From an uncultured Kiloniellaceae bacterium (GTDB lineage: Bacteria > Pseudomonadota > Alphaproteobacteria > Kiloniellales > Kiloniellaceae), in NCBI GenBank assembly GCA_947493695.1, contig CANLSF010000001.1:372001-436000 (forward strand): a stretch of DNA of 64,000 bases. Reading direction: 5' to 3'. Of this stretch, positions 52,221 to 63,158 are shown one piece after another. A program made the translations under genes and the position numbers. Each line of letters opens with the position of its first letter. The first letter of the stretch is position 1. The notes under the pieces were generated by a model. It made no database searches and had not been told where the DNA came from. It worked only from the letters and a program-made list of their open reading frames with translations.

Positions 52221-53288
52221 TTGTCAGAGATTCCCAAAGACTTTCGTTTGGAAAGTTTGTTTAAGCCTGCAGACTTTACTGCCCAGGCCGCAAGACTGGG
52301 TCAGCGCGCCGTTATCCGCGTTTTGATCTTGGCTGCTGCTTTGGGTTTAGTCCTTTTCCTGCTTCACGTGTTCTATCCTGAAGCGATGCCGACCCCCACA
52401 GCGATGTTAAAAGCCCTGGGCAGCAGGCGACGTCGGCGGAATATGAGCGATGAAGAAGCGCTTCAAGGCCTCGTCGGTTGGGTGCTCGTCGTGCTTTGTA
52501 TTCTCGCATTCACAGTCGCCTCAGCACTCTACGTGAAACGGATGCGGTACAGAACGATTGTCGACTACTGTGACGGCTTGGGACTTCACTATATTCTGAG
52601 TAAGCACATGCGCTTGCGGATCTCAGCGGAGCCATTTGAACAACGTGAGCTTGTCCCCGAATACGATCAGATGGTTGTTGATGATTTGATCGGTTGGACG
52701 GACAACAACAACGGCCTCATATTCAGTGAAGTCAGGCTACTGGCACAGGGCATGTTTCAAAGGTACGCCACGACCGTTTTTTCCGGCGCCTTGCTTTTCG
52801 TTCAGATCAAGGAGGCCTGCCTTGGAGATCTCAAGTACGATGCGAGCTCTTTAACCTACGAAAAATCAGGCAGAGGCGAATGGCACGCGAATGACCAATT
52901 ATCAGACGCCGCGCCCGAGTTGTGGCCATTTCTAAAGCGAATCGGAACGCTTGCAACAGTACTCTGCGCTGAGGAAGTCAAGACAGCGAAGGCAGGTAAT
53001 ATACTTTACGTTTCGATCCGTCACCCGCGAGATGCTTTTCCAGTCCCACCCTTTTGGCACCGCTGGTCTGACGCCAAGACTTTCGACAAGCTTGCTGAAG
53101 ACCTGCGGACGATCGCCGATCTCGCTCATGCGCTGGTGCCAGGTGTAAAAGCGTCGAAGCCAATCAGAAGCGTTCCACCCAAACTCGAACGAACCAAATC
53201 ACTTATTCCGCTCAGTGCCATTTTGGTCCTTTCCGCACTGGCTCTCCTTATCGCCATCACGTTGTTTCACAAAGCTCTCTCTAACTGA
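52221..53288 (+). CDS. DUF3137-like membrane protein
   Basis: 355 residues from a TTG at 52221; the true start is uncertain and an ATG could lie further in. There are two hydrophobic segments after residue 30 (about 33-52 and 75-97) and one at the C-terminus (330-350). Between them is a soluble region with YATTVFSGALLFVQI, the recognisable DUF3137-type core. Function unknown. By eye the base composition is less GC-rich than in the neighbours. It lies between the box region and tRNA-Ser and may be an acquired or fast-evolving gene. Confidence 0.7.
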   Translation: MSEIPKDFRLESLFKPADFTAQAARLGQRAVIRVLILAAALGLVLFLLHVFYPEAMPTPTAMLKALGSRRRRRNMSDEEALQGLVGWVLVVLCILAFTVASALYVKRMRYRTIVDYCDGLGLHYILSKHMRLRISAEPFEQRELVPEYDQMVVDDLIGWTDNNNGLIFSEVRLLAQGMFQRYATTVFSGALLFVQIKEACLGDLKYDASSLTYEKSGRGEWHANDQLSDAAPELWPFLKRIGTLATVLCAEEVKTAKAGNILYVSIRHPRDAFPVPPFWHRWSDAKTFDKLAEDLRTIADLAHALVPGVKASKPIRSVPPKLERTKSLIPLSAILVLSALALLIAITLFHKALSN

Positions 53289-53553
53289 TCGAGGCAACCA
53301 CAGGCCAAATTGGGTGCCCCTACCCCGACCGTCCCAAGCTATTCTTCGTCCAGCAACACCGAGCACAGAAAAAGAAACGCTGAGAAAACTTGATGCCTAT
53401 GGAAAGCGCGTCGCATATGACGGCGCGAATCAAAATAGCAGTGGTGGCTTGGACGAAACTTCGAACCTCAGAGGCTCTCGTCATTTCTACGAAACGACTG
53501 CCGCCCTGCTATCATGTCAGATGTGGGCTGCGTTTCGCCTTGCGAAACGTTTG

Positions 53554-53643
53554 TGGCGGAGGGGGTGGGATTCGAACCCACGGTACCCGCAAAGGCACAA
53601 CGGTTTTCGAGACCGTCCCGTTCGACCACTCCGGCACCCCTCC
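53554..53643 (-). tRNA. tRNA-Ser (anticodon CGA)
   Basis: Minus strand. It reads GGAGGGG, an extended D-arm, anticodon loop CTCGAAA with anticodon CGA, a long class II variable arm, GGTTCGAATCC T-arm and the matching CCCCTCC acceptor, discriminator G, then an encoded CCA at 53554-53556. At 90 bases the size is normal for tRNA-Ser. An 8-bp stem (53531-53549) lies downstream of its 3' end but lacks a T-run. Confidence 0.95.
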
Positions 53644-53813
53644 GATCCGCGGAACCTGGGTCGAAACGGTCTTTCCGCGAAGCGGCGGGACATTAGCCCA
53701 ACGCCTGCGCGCCTGCAAGCGGGCAAATGACACTTCTAGCGCCAAATTCCAGGACACCCTATATAGTGGAAACACAGAGGCCTGAATGATGAACAGAAGA
53801 AGAAGTCGCCCAC

Positions 53814-54917
53814 GTGCCAGATGACAGCCAAGCGCATTCTCCCTCCAGCATAGAATCGGAACAGCAAACAGACCGGCTGCCGGCAATTCCCGTGCATCAG
53901 CTGGGCCTCGAATGGCCAAAGCAGCTCTTCGATCTGGAGATCGAGCGCGCCAAGTCGCTCCTGGAATCCGGCAGCGGTCATTTTCCCGGATTCGCCGTAA
54001 GGCAGGCAGACCGCCTGTCACGCAGCTGGCTGCAACGTTCGGAAAACCCTTATTTGGGTGAAATCGACGCCATGAATGCCAAGCTCACGGCGCCGGGCGT
54101 CTACTTTCTCAACATCAATTATGAATGGGGCTGCACCTCAGGCGTCACAGCGGCGCCAGAGGGCGGAAATCTGCTGCGCCGTGTGCTCGACTGGCCACTG
54201 GATGGGCTGGGCGCAGAGATTGTAGCGGCACGCTGCGAATCTGCCGCAGGAAGCTGGACCAACCTCACCTGGCCAGGCTTTACCGGCTCGATCCAGGGAA
54301 TGGCCGCAGGCCGCTTCTCAGCCGCCATCCATCAGGCCCCGATGCCGCGCCGAACCCCGGTTATGCCCCTGGACTGGGCCGTAAACCGCAAAAGAGTCTG
54401 GAACAGCAGGGCCATTCCGCCGGCACACCTGTTGCGGCAGGTTTTTGAAACCTGCGAGACCTATGCCGATGCCAAACGGGTTTTGACGGAAACGGAATTG
54501 GCGTTGCCCTCAATCTTCCTGCTCAGTGGCACAAAGAAAGACGAAGGCTGCGTGATCGAGCGCAGCCCGAACGAGGCGTTTCTGCGCGAAAGCCCGGCTT
54601 CAGCCGGAAATCACTGGCAATCTTCACCTGCCAGGGCCAGCGCCCGGGGTGAATTCAGCCAGGAACGCAGCGCGGCGATGCTCCAGCGCCAAAAGAGCGA
54701 CATGGCTGAAAACGCTGCACATCCGGCTTTCAGGTGGCTTAAACCGCCGATTCTCAATGATACCACCCGACTGGTTATGACCGCCAATGCGTCCACCGGA
54801 GAGCTCTTCGTTCAGGGTTTTGAGAAGCCGACATCCAAAGAACGGAGAGACGGGCAGAGCAAGGTCGCTGTCGGCGCCACGGCAATACTGCATCTTGGGC
54901 CTGATCCCATGCCTTAA
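53814..54917 (+). CDS. C45/acid-ceramidase-like Ntn amide hydrolase
   Basis: 367 residues from the GTG at 53814; no strong ribosome site is visible. The segment GCTSGVTAAPEGGNLLRRVLDWP matches the acid ceramidase/NAAA pattern (CTS at the mature N-terminus, then R-x-LDW). Cys107 is the probable nucleophile after self-cleavage and the first 106 residues would become the alpha chain. No signal peptide is seen, so the protein is probably cytosolic. The likely reaction is hydrolysis of a linear amide, substrate unknown. It ends 174 bases before rplU. Confidence 0.75.
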   Translation: MPDDSQAHSPSSIESEQQTDRLPAIPVHQLGLEWPKQLFDLEIERAKSLLESGSGHFPGFAVRQADRLSRSWLQRSENPYLGEIDAMNAKLTAPGVYFLNINYEWGCTSGVTAAPEGGNLLRRVLDWPLDGLGAEIVAARCESAAGSWTNLTWPGFTGSIQGMAAGRFSAAIHQAPMPRRTPVMPLDWAVNRKRVWNSRAIPPAHLLRQVFETCETYADAKRVLTETELALPSIFLLSGTKKDEGCVIERSPNEAFLRESPASAGNHWQSSPARASARGEFSQERSAAMLQRQKSDMAENAAHPAFRWLKPPILNDTTRLVMTANASTGELFVQGFEKPTSKERRDGQSKVAVGATAILHLGPDPMP

Positions 54918-54992
54918 CACTATGGACGACGGGCGTTGAGCGCATTCGCGATAGCCCGTTGAAGAGACTCTGAAAATCCCGCGGGAAAAGCG

Positions 54993-55020
54993 TTGACAGC
55001 GCGTTCGCCATAGCTATATT
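54993..55020 (+). promoter_or_regulatory. Sigma-70-type promoter of rplU-rpmA
   Basis: TTGACA (54993-54998), a 16-base spacer and TATATT (55015-55020) precede rplU by about 70 bases. This is the best promoter match noted in the window, as expected for a ribosomal protein operon. Confidence 0.75.
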
Positions 55021-55091
55021 CCGCGGGTCCGGCGGGGCTGCCTCTGCAGCGCTCGCCCATCTGTTCACGTAAAAAGCCGGTAAACTCCGAC

Positions 55092-55532
55092 ATGTTCGCA
55101 GTCATCAAAACAGGCGGCAAGCAATACAAAGTCGCCAAAGACGATATTGTTGTCGTCGAAAAGCTCGAAGGTGAGGCTGGTGCCTCTATTGCCCTCGATT
55201 CGGTCCTCATGCTGGGCGACGAGAAGTCCGTCACAACGGGAGCACCCTTCGTCGAGGGCGCATCTGTCGCCGCTGAAGTGGTTGAGCAGACCCGGGGCGA
55301 CAAGGTCATCGTCTTCAAAAAGCAGCGCCGGCAGAATTACCGCCGCAAGAACGGCCATCGCCAGGACCTCACGGTTCTTAAGGTGACGGACATTCTGACC
55401 GAAGGTAAGAAGGCCGCAAAGGCAGCGCCGAAGAAAAAGGCCGCTCCGAAGGCTGACGCCGACGAAGCCGATGCGCCCAAGAAGGCTCCGGCTAAGAAAA
55501 AGCCCGCCCCCAAGGCAAAAGAAGAGGAGTAG
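55092..55532 (+). CDS. rplU: 50S ribosomal protein L21
   Basis: 146 residues. The L21 core (1-103) includes [18 protein letters not shown] and the [17 protein letters not shown] rRNA-binding loop. A Lys/Ala/Pro-rich tail of about 40 residues, absent from E. coli L21, follows, as in several alphaproteobacteria. It is followed by rpmA after six bases. Confidence 0.97.
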   Translation: MFAVIKTGGKQYKVAKDDIVVVEKLEGEAGASIALDSVLMLGDEKSVTTGAPFVEGASVAAEVVEQTRGDKVIVFKKQRRQNYRRKNGHRQDLTVLKVTDILTEGKKAAKAAPKKKAAPKADADEADAPKKAPAKKKPAPKAKEEE

Positions 55533-55538
55533 GACCTC

Positions 55539-55799
55539 ATGGCACATAAAAAAGCAGGCGGTAGCTCCCGCAACGGTCGCGATTCAGCCGGTCGGCGCCT
55601 CGGCGTCAAAAAGTACGGCGGTGAGCTGGTCATTCCCGGCAACATCGTTATCCGTCAGCGCGGCACGACCTTCCACCCTGGCGACAATGTCGGCATGGGC
55701 AAAGATCACACGATCTTCGCAAAGATCGAAGGTCACGTGAATTTCCGGCAGAAAGCTGGCGGTCGCACCTACGTTTCGGTAGAGCCGAAGGCCTCTTAA
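55539..55799 (+). CDS. rpmA: 50S ribosomal protein L27
   Basis: 86 residues starting [16 protein letters not shown], the conserved N-terminus that reaches the peptidyl transferase centre, and GVKKYGGE. It has the usual length. A strong terminator follows 40 bases downstream. Confidence 0.98.
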   Translation: MAHKKAGGSSRNGRDSAGRRLGVKKYGGELVIPGNIVIRQRGTTFHPGDNVGMGKDHTIFAKIEGHVNFRQKAGGRTYVSVEPKAS

Positions 55800-55839
55800 G
55801 GCCCCGCCTCTCGGTATTTTCCGAGGGTGATAGAATTCA

Positions 55840-55868
55840 GGGGGAATGGCATGCCATTCCCCCTTTTT
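55840..55868 (+). terminator. Rho-independent terminator after rpmA
   Basis: GGGGGAATGG and CCATTCCCCC form a 10-bp stem around CATG and are followed by five T residues. It separates rplU-rpmA from obgE. Confidence 0.9.
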
Positions 55869-55949
55869 CGTGTTCGATCCGATATTCGATCGGACTCAAA
55901 TATGTTCCGGAAAGACCCGGAAGACGTTAAGGGCGAAAGGTCCAACTGA

Positions 55950-58177
<2,228 letters not shown>

Positions 58178-58225
58178 GGGCCTCTGGGCCGCCAGAATAA
58201 CGAATGGAAGACTGAGGACCGGAAG

Positions 58226-59515
58226 ATGACTGCCGAAACCGCCGTATTGCGAAACGACCTGGTCAGCGAAATGAATGCGTTGGGCCGCGCAGCCCGTGCT
58301 GCGGCTGCCGAGCTTGCCATCGCCGGCCCGGATCAGCGAAACAATGCATTGAAAGCTGCGGCGGAAGCGCTCCGCGTTCAGTCCGATCGCATCATCGAGG
58401 CAAATGCAAAGGATATGGCGGCCGCCCAGGCCAAAGGCATATCCGCTGCCATGCTTGACCGCTTGCTTCTCAATGCCGATCGCATCGAAGCCATGGCGCA
58501 GGGTCTGGAGGCCATCGCCGAATTTCCCGATCCCGTAGGCCGCGTGCTCGAGGAACGTGAACGCCCCAACGGTCTGCAGATCGTAAAGGTGGCGGTACCT
58601 TTGGGCGTGATCGGAATCATCTACGAGAGCAGACCTAATGTTACCGCTGACGCCGGTGGGCTTTGCCTGAAGTCGGGCAACGCGGCGATTCTGCGTGGTG
58701 GCTCTGAATCGGCAAACTCATCGGGCGCCATTCTGGACTGCCTGCAGGCCGGCCTGCGGCATGCAGGATTGCCTGAGGCGGCTCTTCAACGGCTTCCCAC
58801 CACGGACCGCGCAGCAGTCGGCATCATGTTGACCCTGAACGAGTATATCGACCTGATCGTCCCCCGCGGTGGACGCGGTCTGATCGAACGTGTTCAGCGC
58901 GAAAGCAAGATCCCGGTGATGGCGCATCTCGACGGCCTCTGCCACACCTACATCCATGGCGATGCCGATCCCGCAATGGCCAAAGACATTGCCGTGAATG
59001 CAAAAATGCGAAGAACCGGTATTTGCGGGGCGACTGAGACCCTGCTCGTCGACCGTGCGGCGGTCGAAAGCCACCTGCCGGATGTTCTAAAAGCACTCGC
59101 GTCGGCAGGTTGCGAAATCCGGGGCGATGAAACCGTCCAGGATTTGGATATCGGCACAGACGTCAAAGCAGCTGAGGCTCAGGATTGGGACACCGAGTAC
59201 CTGGACTCCATCATCTCGGTAAAGGTTGTCGACGGACTGGACGATGCAGTCGATCATATCAACCACCACGGCTCTCACCACACGGAAGCGATTATTACCG
59301 AGGACGAGACCGCGGCGCAGAGCTTCCTGAACCGCGTGGATGCCGCAATCGTCATACACAATGCTTCAACGCAGTATGCCGACGGAGGTGAATTCGGCAT
59401 GGGTGCGGAAATCGGCATTTCGACCGGAAAACTTCATGCGCGGGGCCCTGTGGGCGCCGATCAGCTGACCAGCTACAAGTACCTGGTCCGCGGCAAGGGA
59501 CAGGTTCGACCGTAA
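58226..59515 (+). CDS. proA: Gamma-glutamyl phosphate reductase
   Basis: 429 residues of the aldehyde-dehydrogenase fold, with [17 protein letters not shown] and the catalytic Cys in [12 protein letters not shown]. It reduces glutamyl phosphate to the semialdehyde with NADPH. A clear GAGGACCGGAAG site precedes the ATG. Confidence 0.97.
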   Translation: MTAETAVLRNDLVSEMNALGRAARAAAAELAIAGPDQRNNALKAAAEALRVQSDRIIEANAKDMAAAQAKGISAAMLDRLLLNADRIEAMAQGLEAIAEFPDPVGRVLEERERPNGLQIVKVAVPLGVIGIIYESRPNVTADAGGLCLKSGNAAILRGGSESANSSGAILDCLQAGLRHAGLPEAALQRLPTTDRAAVGIMLTLNEYIDLIVPRGGRGLIERVQRESKIPVMAHLDGLCHTYIHGDADPAMAKDIAVNAKMRRTGICGATETLLVDRAAVESHLPDVLKALASAGCEIRGDETVQDLDIGTDVKAAEAQDWDTEYLDSIISVKVVDGLDDAVDHINHHGSHHTEAIITEDETAAQSFLNRVDAAIVIHNASTQYADGGEFGMGAEIGISTGKLHARGPVGADQLTSYKYLVRGKGQVRP

Positions 59516-59664
59516 TTGACTGTAGCAAACCCACTGCTGCCGAATTAAAAGCTGTGCCACGCCTCTCAAGTCCGCCCGCGGGCGCGGTATAGACGGAAGA
59601 AACAAGTCAGATAGTTCATTTACCTCACAGAATTTCAAACAATAAGTTGTGAATAAAACAAAAA

Positions 59665-60369
59665 ATGCCCGTGAAGAATAAGTCTCCCGTGCGCAGCCCC
59701 GGACTGGCGCGCATCGGGCGCATGCTTGACGGTCACCTGCCCGCGGCAGGACAACGCATCGGACTGCTTGGCGGCTCCTTCAATCCGGCTCATGAAGGAC
59801 ATCTGGCGATCAGCGAAGAAGCCATGCGCCGCCTGGATCTTGATGAGATCTGGTGGCTGGTATCCCCCCAGAACCCCTTAAAATCCGCCAACGACATGGC
59901 TCCACAGAGCGTTCGTGCCCAGCGCGCAACAACCTTGATCCATACCCCGAAAATCCGGGTCACCATGCTGGAACGTGAGTTTGGAACCGCTTATACGGCG
60001 GAGACCCTGAAGCTTCTCGTCCAGCGTTTTCCCCGGGCCCATTTCGTATGGTTAATGGGGGCTGATAACCTGATCCAGATCGACCGCTGGCAGGATTGGC
60101 AAAAAATCTTTAATACCATGGCCATTGCGATTTTTGATCGTCCAACCTATTCTCTAAGAGCGTTGGCTGCCACAGCGGCCAGACGTTTTGCCCGGTTCCG
60201 CAAGCGTGAAAGTGAAGTAAAACGCCTCGCGGACTCACCGCCACCCGCTTGGGTATTCCTCCATAACAGGCTGAATGCCCAATCATCCACCGCGATGAGG
60301 GCGGCACAGGGACGGGGTATCACCAGCGTCCGAAGTACATGCGGTACATCGGACGCAGACAAGGACTGA
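59665..60369 (+). CDS. nadD: Nicotinate-nucleotide adenylyltransferase
   Basis: 234 residues. GSFNPAHEGH (37-46) is the nucleotidyltransferase motif, and QSSTAMRAA is the C-terminal SSTxxR site. It makes deamido-NAD from NaMN and ATP. The ATG at 59665 has no ribosome site and gives a basic extension of about 20 residues; the ATG at residue 20 (MLDGHLP) is an alternative start. Confidence 0.93.
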   Translation: MPVKNKSPVRSPGLARIGRMLDGHLPAAGQRIGLLGGSFNPAHEGHLAISEEAMRRLDLDEIWWLVSPQNPLKSANDMAPQSVRAQRATTLIHTPKIRVTMLEREFGTAYTAETLKLLVQRFPRAHFVWLMGADNLIQIDRWQDWQKIFNTMAIAIFDRPTYSLRALAATAARRFARFRKRESEVKRLADSPPPAWVFLHNRLNAQSSTAMRAAQGRGITSVRSTCGTSDADKD

Positions 60370-60460
60370 GAAACGGAGAGATAAGACCATACTAAGCGAA
60401 ACCAAGGCCTCCAAGGCCGGCAAGCAGGACGCGATTGCGTCCAGCAAGCATCTGCTCCAA

Positions 60461-60793
60461 GTGGTCCAGTCTTCCCTCGAAGACGACAAAGCGGAAGATC
60501 TTGTCGTTATCGAGCTAGCCGACAAATCCAGCATCGCCGACTTCATGGTCATCGCCAGCGGTAGTTCACAAAGACAGGTGAGCGCCATGGCGGATCATTT
60601 GAGCCGGGCGCTGAAGTCGGCTGGAGTGGCTGGCGCCAAGGTAGAAGGTGCCGAACGTTGCGACTGGGTGTTGATCGACGGCGGCGACGTCATCGTTCAT
60701 CTCTTCCGTCCGGAAGTGCGCGCTTTCTACAATCTGGAAAAGATGTGGGGCGTCGATCTGCCGGAGAATGTTGCGAACGCCGGCACGGCCTGA
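60461..60793 (+). CDS. rsfS: Ribosome silencing factor RsfS
   Basis: 110 residues from the GTG at 60461. It has SLEDDKAEDLVVIELADKS, IASGSSQRQ and WVLIDGGDVIVHLFRPE, the RsfS/Iojap core. It binds L14 and blocks subunit joining. The GTG has no ribosome site, and the same frame is open upstream with sense that resembles the usual first helix (KHLLQ). GGAGAG stands eight bases before an in-frame ATA at 60389, so the protein may begin there, with 24 more residues. Confidence 0.9.
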   Translation: MVQSSLEDDKAEDLVVIELADKSSIADFMVIASGSSQRQVSAMADHLSRALKSAGVAGAKVEGAERCDWVLIDGGDVIVHLFRPEVRAFYNLEKMWGVDLPENVANAGTA

Positions 60794-61001
60794 AAAGCCA
60801 CGCGTGCTTTTGGGAATGACAGGTCCCGGGTAACTTCAGGGGCACAGCATTCCTATTCAAAAGACGCCGATACCGATTGGGGAACGTTTCGCCAGTTAAG
60901 GCGCGCGAAAGCAGAGGGTTTTTGAATTATGACCTGACTCTGCGGACGAGCAGCCTCCACGAAGGGGCACAGATCATCTGAACCGCTGTGCGAGTAAGAT
61001 A

Positions 61002-61460
61002 ATGCGCGTTACCCTGGCTGCGGTGGGCAAAGATAAATCAGGCCCCACCCGTGACCTCTTTCAGCACTACATAAAGCGCTTAACCTGGCCTTTTACTTTA
61101 CGAGAGGTCGAGGAACGTAAGCCGCTTCCTTCCGCAAGCCTCAAATTCCGGGAGGCGGAGCTCCTGCGCGACGCCATTCCCAAGGGCGCCGTTCTGGTCG
61201 CACTGGACGAGCGCGGCAAAAACCTCTCGAGCTCCGAACTGGCTCAAATGATCGGACAATGGCGCGACAATTCGGTTCAGGATCTTGCCTTTGTGATCGG
61301 TGGCGCGGACGGACTGCACGAGAGTCTGCGCGAGGAAGCGACACGCAACATCTCCTTCGGGCGCATGACCTGGCCGCACATGATGGTCAGGGCCTTGCTC
61401 GCAGAGCAGCTATACCGGGCGCAGTCGATTTTGGCCGGCCACCCCTATCACCGTGAATAG
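61002..61460 (+). CDS. rlmH: 23S rRNA (pseudouridine1915-N3) methyltransferase RlmH
   Basis: 152 residues of the SPOUT family. The SAM-binding knot is seen in FVIGGADGLHESL and NISFGRMTWPHMMVRALLAEQLYRA, and the C-terminus ends GHPYHRE as in other RlmH. It lies 208 bases after rsfS. Confidence 0.97.
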   Translation: MRVTLAAVGKDKSGPTRDLFQHYIKRLTWPFTLREVEERKPLPSASLKFREAELLRDAIPKGAVLVALDERGKNLSSSELAQMIGQWRDNSVQDLAFVIGGADGLHESLREEATRNISFGRMTWPHMMVRALLAEQLYRAQSILAGHPYHRE

Positions 61461-61583
61461 ACTTCCCGAAGCAAGGTTTATTAACCATATTGAAAAGACC
61501 TGACGTCATACTCGTCGAAACCACAGAATTTGCTCGTCTAAAAACACTGTAGATCCACCGGAAATGAGCCTATAACTCCCTCT

Positions 61584-63158
61584 ATGAGTAGCCAGAATCC
61601 ACCCCGTCCCGTCGTCCTTTGCATCCTTGATGGATGGGGGCATAGAGAGATTTGCGAGAACAACGCGATCTGCATCGGCAAGACACCGGTTCTCGACCGT
61701 TTGACGAAATCCTGTCCTCACGCACTGATCGATGCTTCGGAGCTGGAAGTTGGCCTGCCAGAAGGTCAGATGGGCAACTCGGAAGTGGGTCACATGAACA
61801 TCGGCGCAGGACGCGTCGTCATGCAGGATCTTCCCAGGATCGACAGCGCTATCGCGGATGGCTCCTTTGCACGCTCGCCGCGCCTGACGGAGTTCGCTGA
61901 AACACTCAAAGCCAAAGGCGGCAGAGCCCATGTCATGGGTCTTTTGTCACCTGGCGGCGTCCACTCCCATCAGAAGCACATCGCGCAACTGGTCGAAACC
62001 CTGCATGCCATGGGCGTGGAGGTTGTGGTGCACGCCTTTCTCGACGGTCGCGACACCCCGCCGCGCTCCGCAATTGGGTTTCTTGAGAGCTTCCTGGCCG
62101 ATGCCCCTCACGCGACCGTAGGGACTGTGTCAGGGCGCTACTACGCCATGGACCGGGACCAGCGCTGGAACCGCGTCACCAAGGCCTACCACGCCATTGT
62201 AGAAGGCAGTAATGACGTAGACAGCGAACGGGCCGAAAGCGCTCTTGCCGCTGTGGAAGAAGGTTACGCACGAGACGAGAACGACGAGTTCGTCCTACCC
62301 ACAGTCATTGACGGCTATTCAGGGATTGCCGACAACGACGGCCTGCTGATGGCCAATTTCAGGGCGGACCGTGCCAGAGAAATCCTGACGGCACTGCTGG
62401 ACCCGGAGTTCGATGGCTTCGAACGCACGCGGGTTGCTGCTTTCTCGGCGGCGTCAGGCATGGTGGAATACGCCAGCCAGCTCAATGCCTTCATGTCGAC
62501 AATCTTTCCACCGGCGGAGCTCACCAAAACCCTGGGCGAGGTCGTCTCGAGTGCCGGGCAGAAACAGCTCCGGATCGCCGAAACGGAAAAATACGCCCAT
62601 GTGACGTTCTTTTTTAACGGTGGTCGCGAAGACGTCTTTGAAGGTGAAGAACGGATCCTGGTTCCTTCGCCCGATGTCGCGACATACGACCTGCAGCCGG
62701 AAATGTCGGCGCCCGAAGTCACCGACAAACTTTGCGCCGCCATCGATTCCGGAACATTCGGCCTGATTGTCGTCAACTATGCCAATGGCGATATGGTTGG
62801 TCATACGGGTGACCTGGCCGCCGCGGTGAAAGCCGTTGAAACAGTCGACGGCTGTATCGGTAGGCTGGAAGAGACGATTGAGCGCGCCGGCGGCGCCATG
62901 CTGGTCACAGCGGATCACGGCAACGCCGAACAGATGTCGGATCCCTCCACCGGTCAGCCACATACAGCCCATACCATGAACAAGGTTCCGCTGATCCTCG
63001 TCAATGCCCCGGCAAATGTCAGCGCGCTTAAAAACGGTCGCCTTGCAGACCTGGCGCCAAGTATCCTCACCCTGATGAATCTGCCGCGCCCCGCTGAGAT
63101 GACCGGACAGTCGCTGATCGAGTCCACCGGGGCAGCATCAGACGCGGCGGCGGAATAA
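61584..63158 (+). CDS. gpmI: 2,3-bisphosphoglycerate-independent phosphoglycerate mutase
   Basis: 524 residues of the alkaline-phosphatase superfamily. LCILDGWG (Asp16 metal ligand), the phosphoserine Ser66 in GQMGNSEVGH and TADHGNAEQM are present. It interconverts 2- and 3-phosphoglycerate using two Mn2+ ions. Its TAA overlaps the ATG of the next gene (TAATG). Confidence 0.97.
   Translation: MSSQNPPRPVVLCILDGWGHREICENNAICIGKTPVLDRLTKSCPHALIDASELEVGLPEGQMGNSEVGHMNIGAGRVVMQDLPRIDSAIADGSFARSPRLTEFAETLKAKGGRAHVMGLLSPGGVHSHQKHIAQLVETLHAMGVEVVVHAFLDGRDTPPRSAIGFLESFLADAPHATVGTVSGRYYAMDRDQRWNRVTKAYHAIVEGSNDVDSERAESALAAVEEGYARDENDEFVLPTVIDGYSGIADNDGLLMANFRADRAREILTALLDPEFDGFERTRVAAFSAASGMVEYASQLNAFMSTIFPPAELTKTLGEVVSSAGQKQLRIAETEKYAHVTFFFNGGREDVFEGEERILVPSPDVATYDLQPEMSAPEVTDKLCAAIDSGTFGLIVVNYANGDMVGHTGDLAAAVKAVETVDGCIGRLEETIERAGGAMLVTADHGNAEQMSDPSTGQPHTAHTMNKVPLILVNAPANVSALKNGRLADLAPSILTLMNLPRPAEMTGQSLIESTGAASDAAAE

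Noticed and set aside
53531-53549. 8-bp hairpin next to tRNA-Ser as a terminator
   Set aside because: Perfect stem but no T-run on the minus strand; kept only as a note in the tRNA entry.
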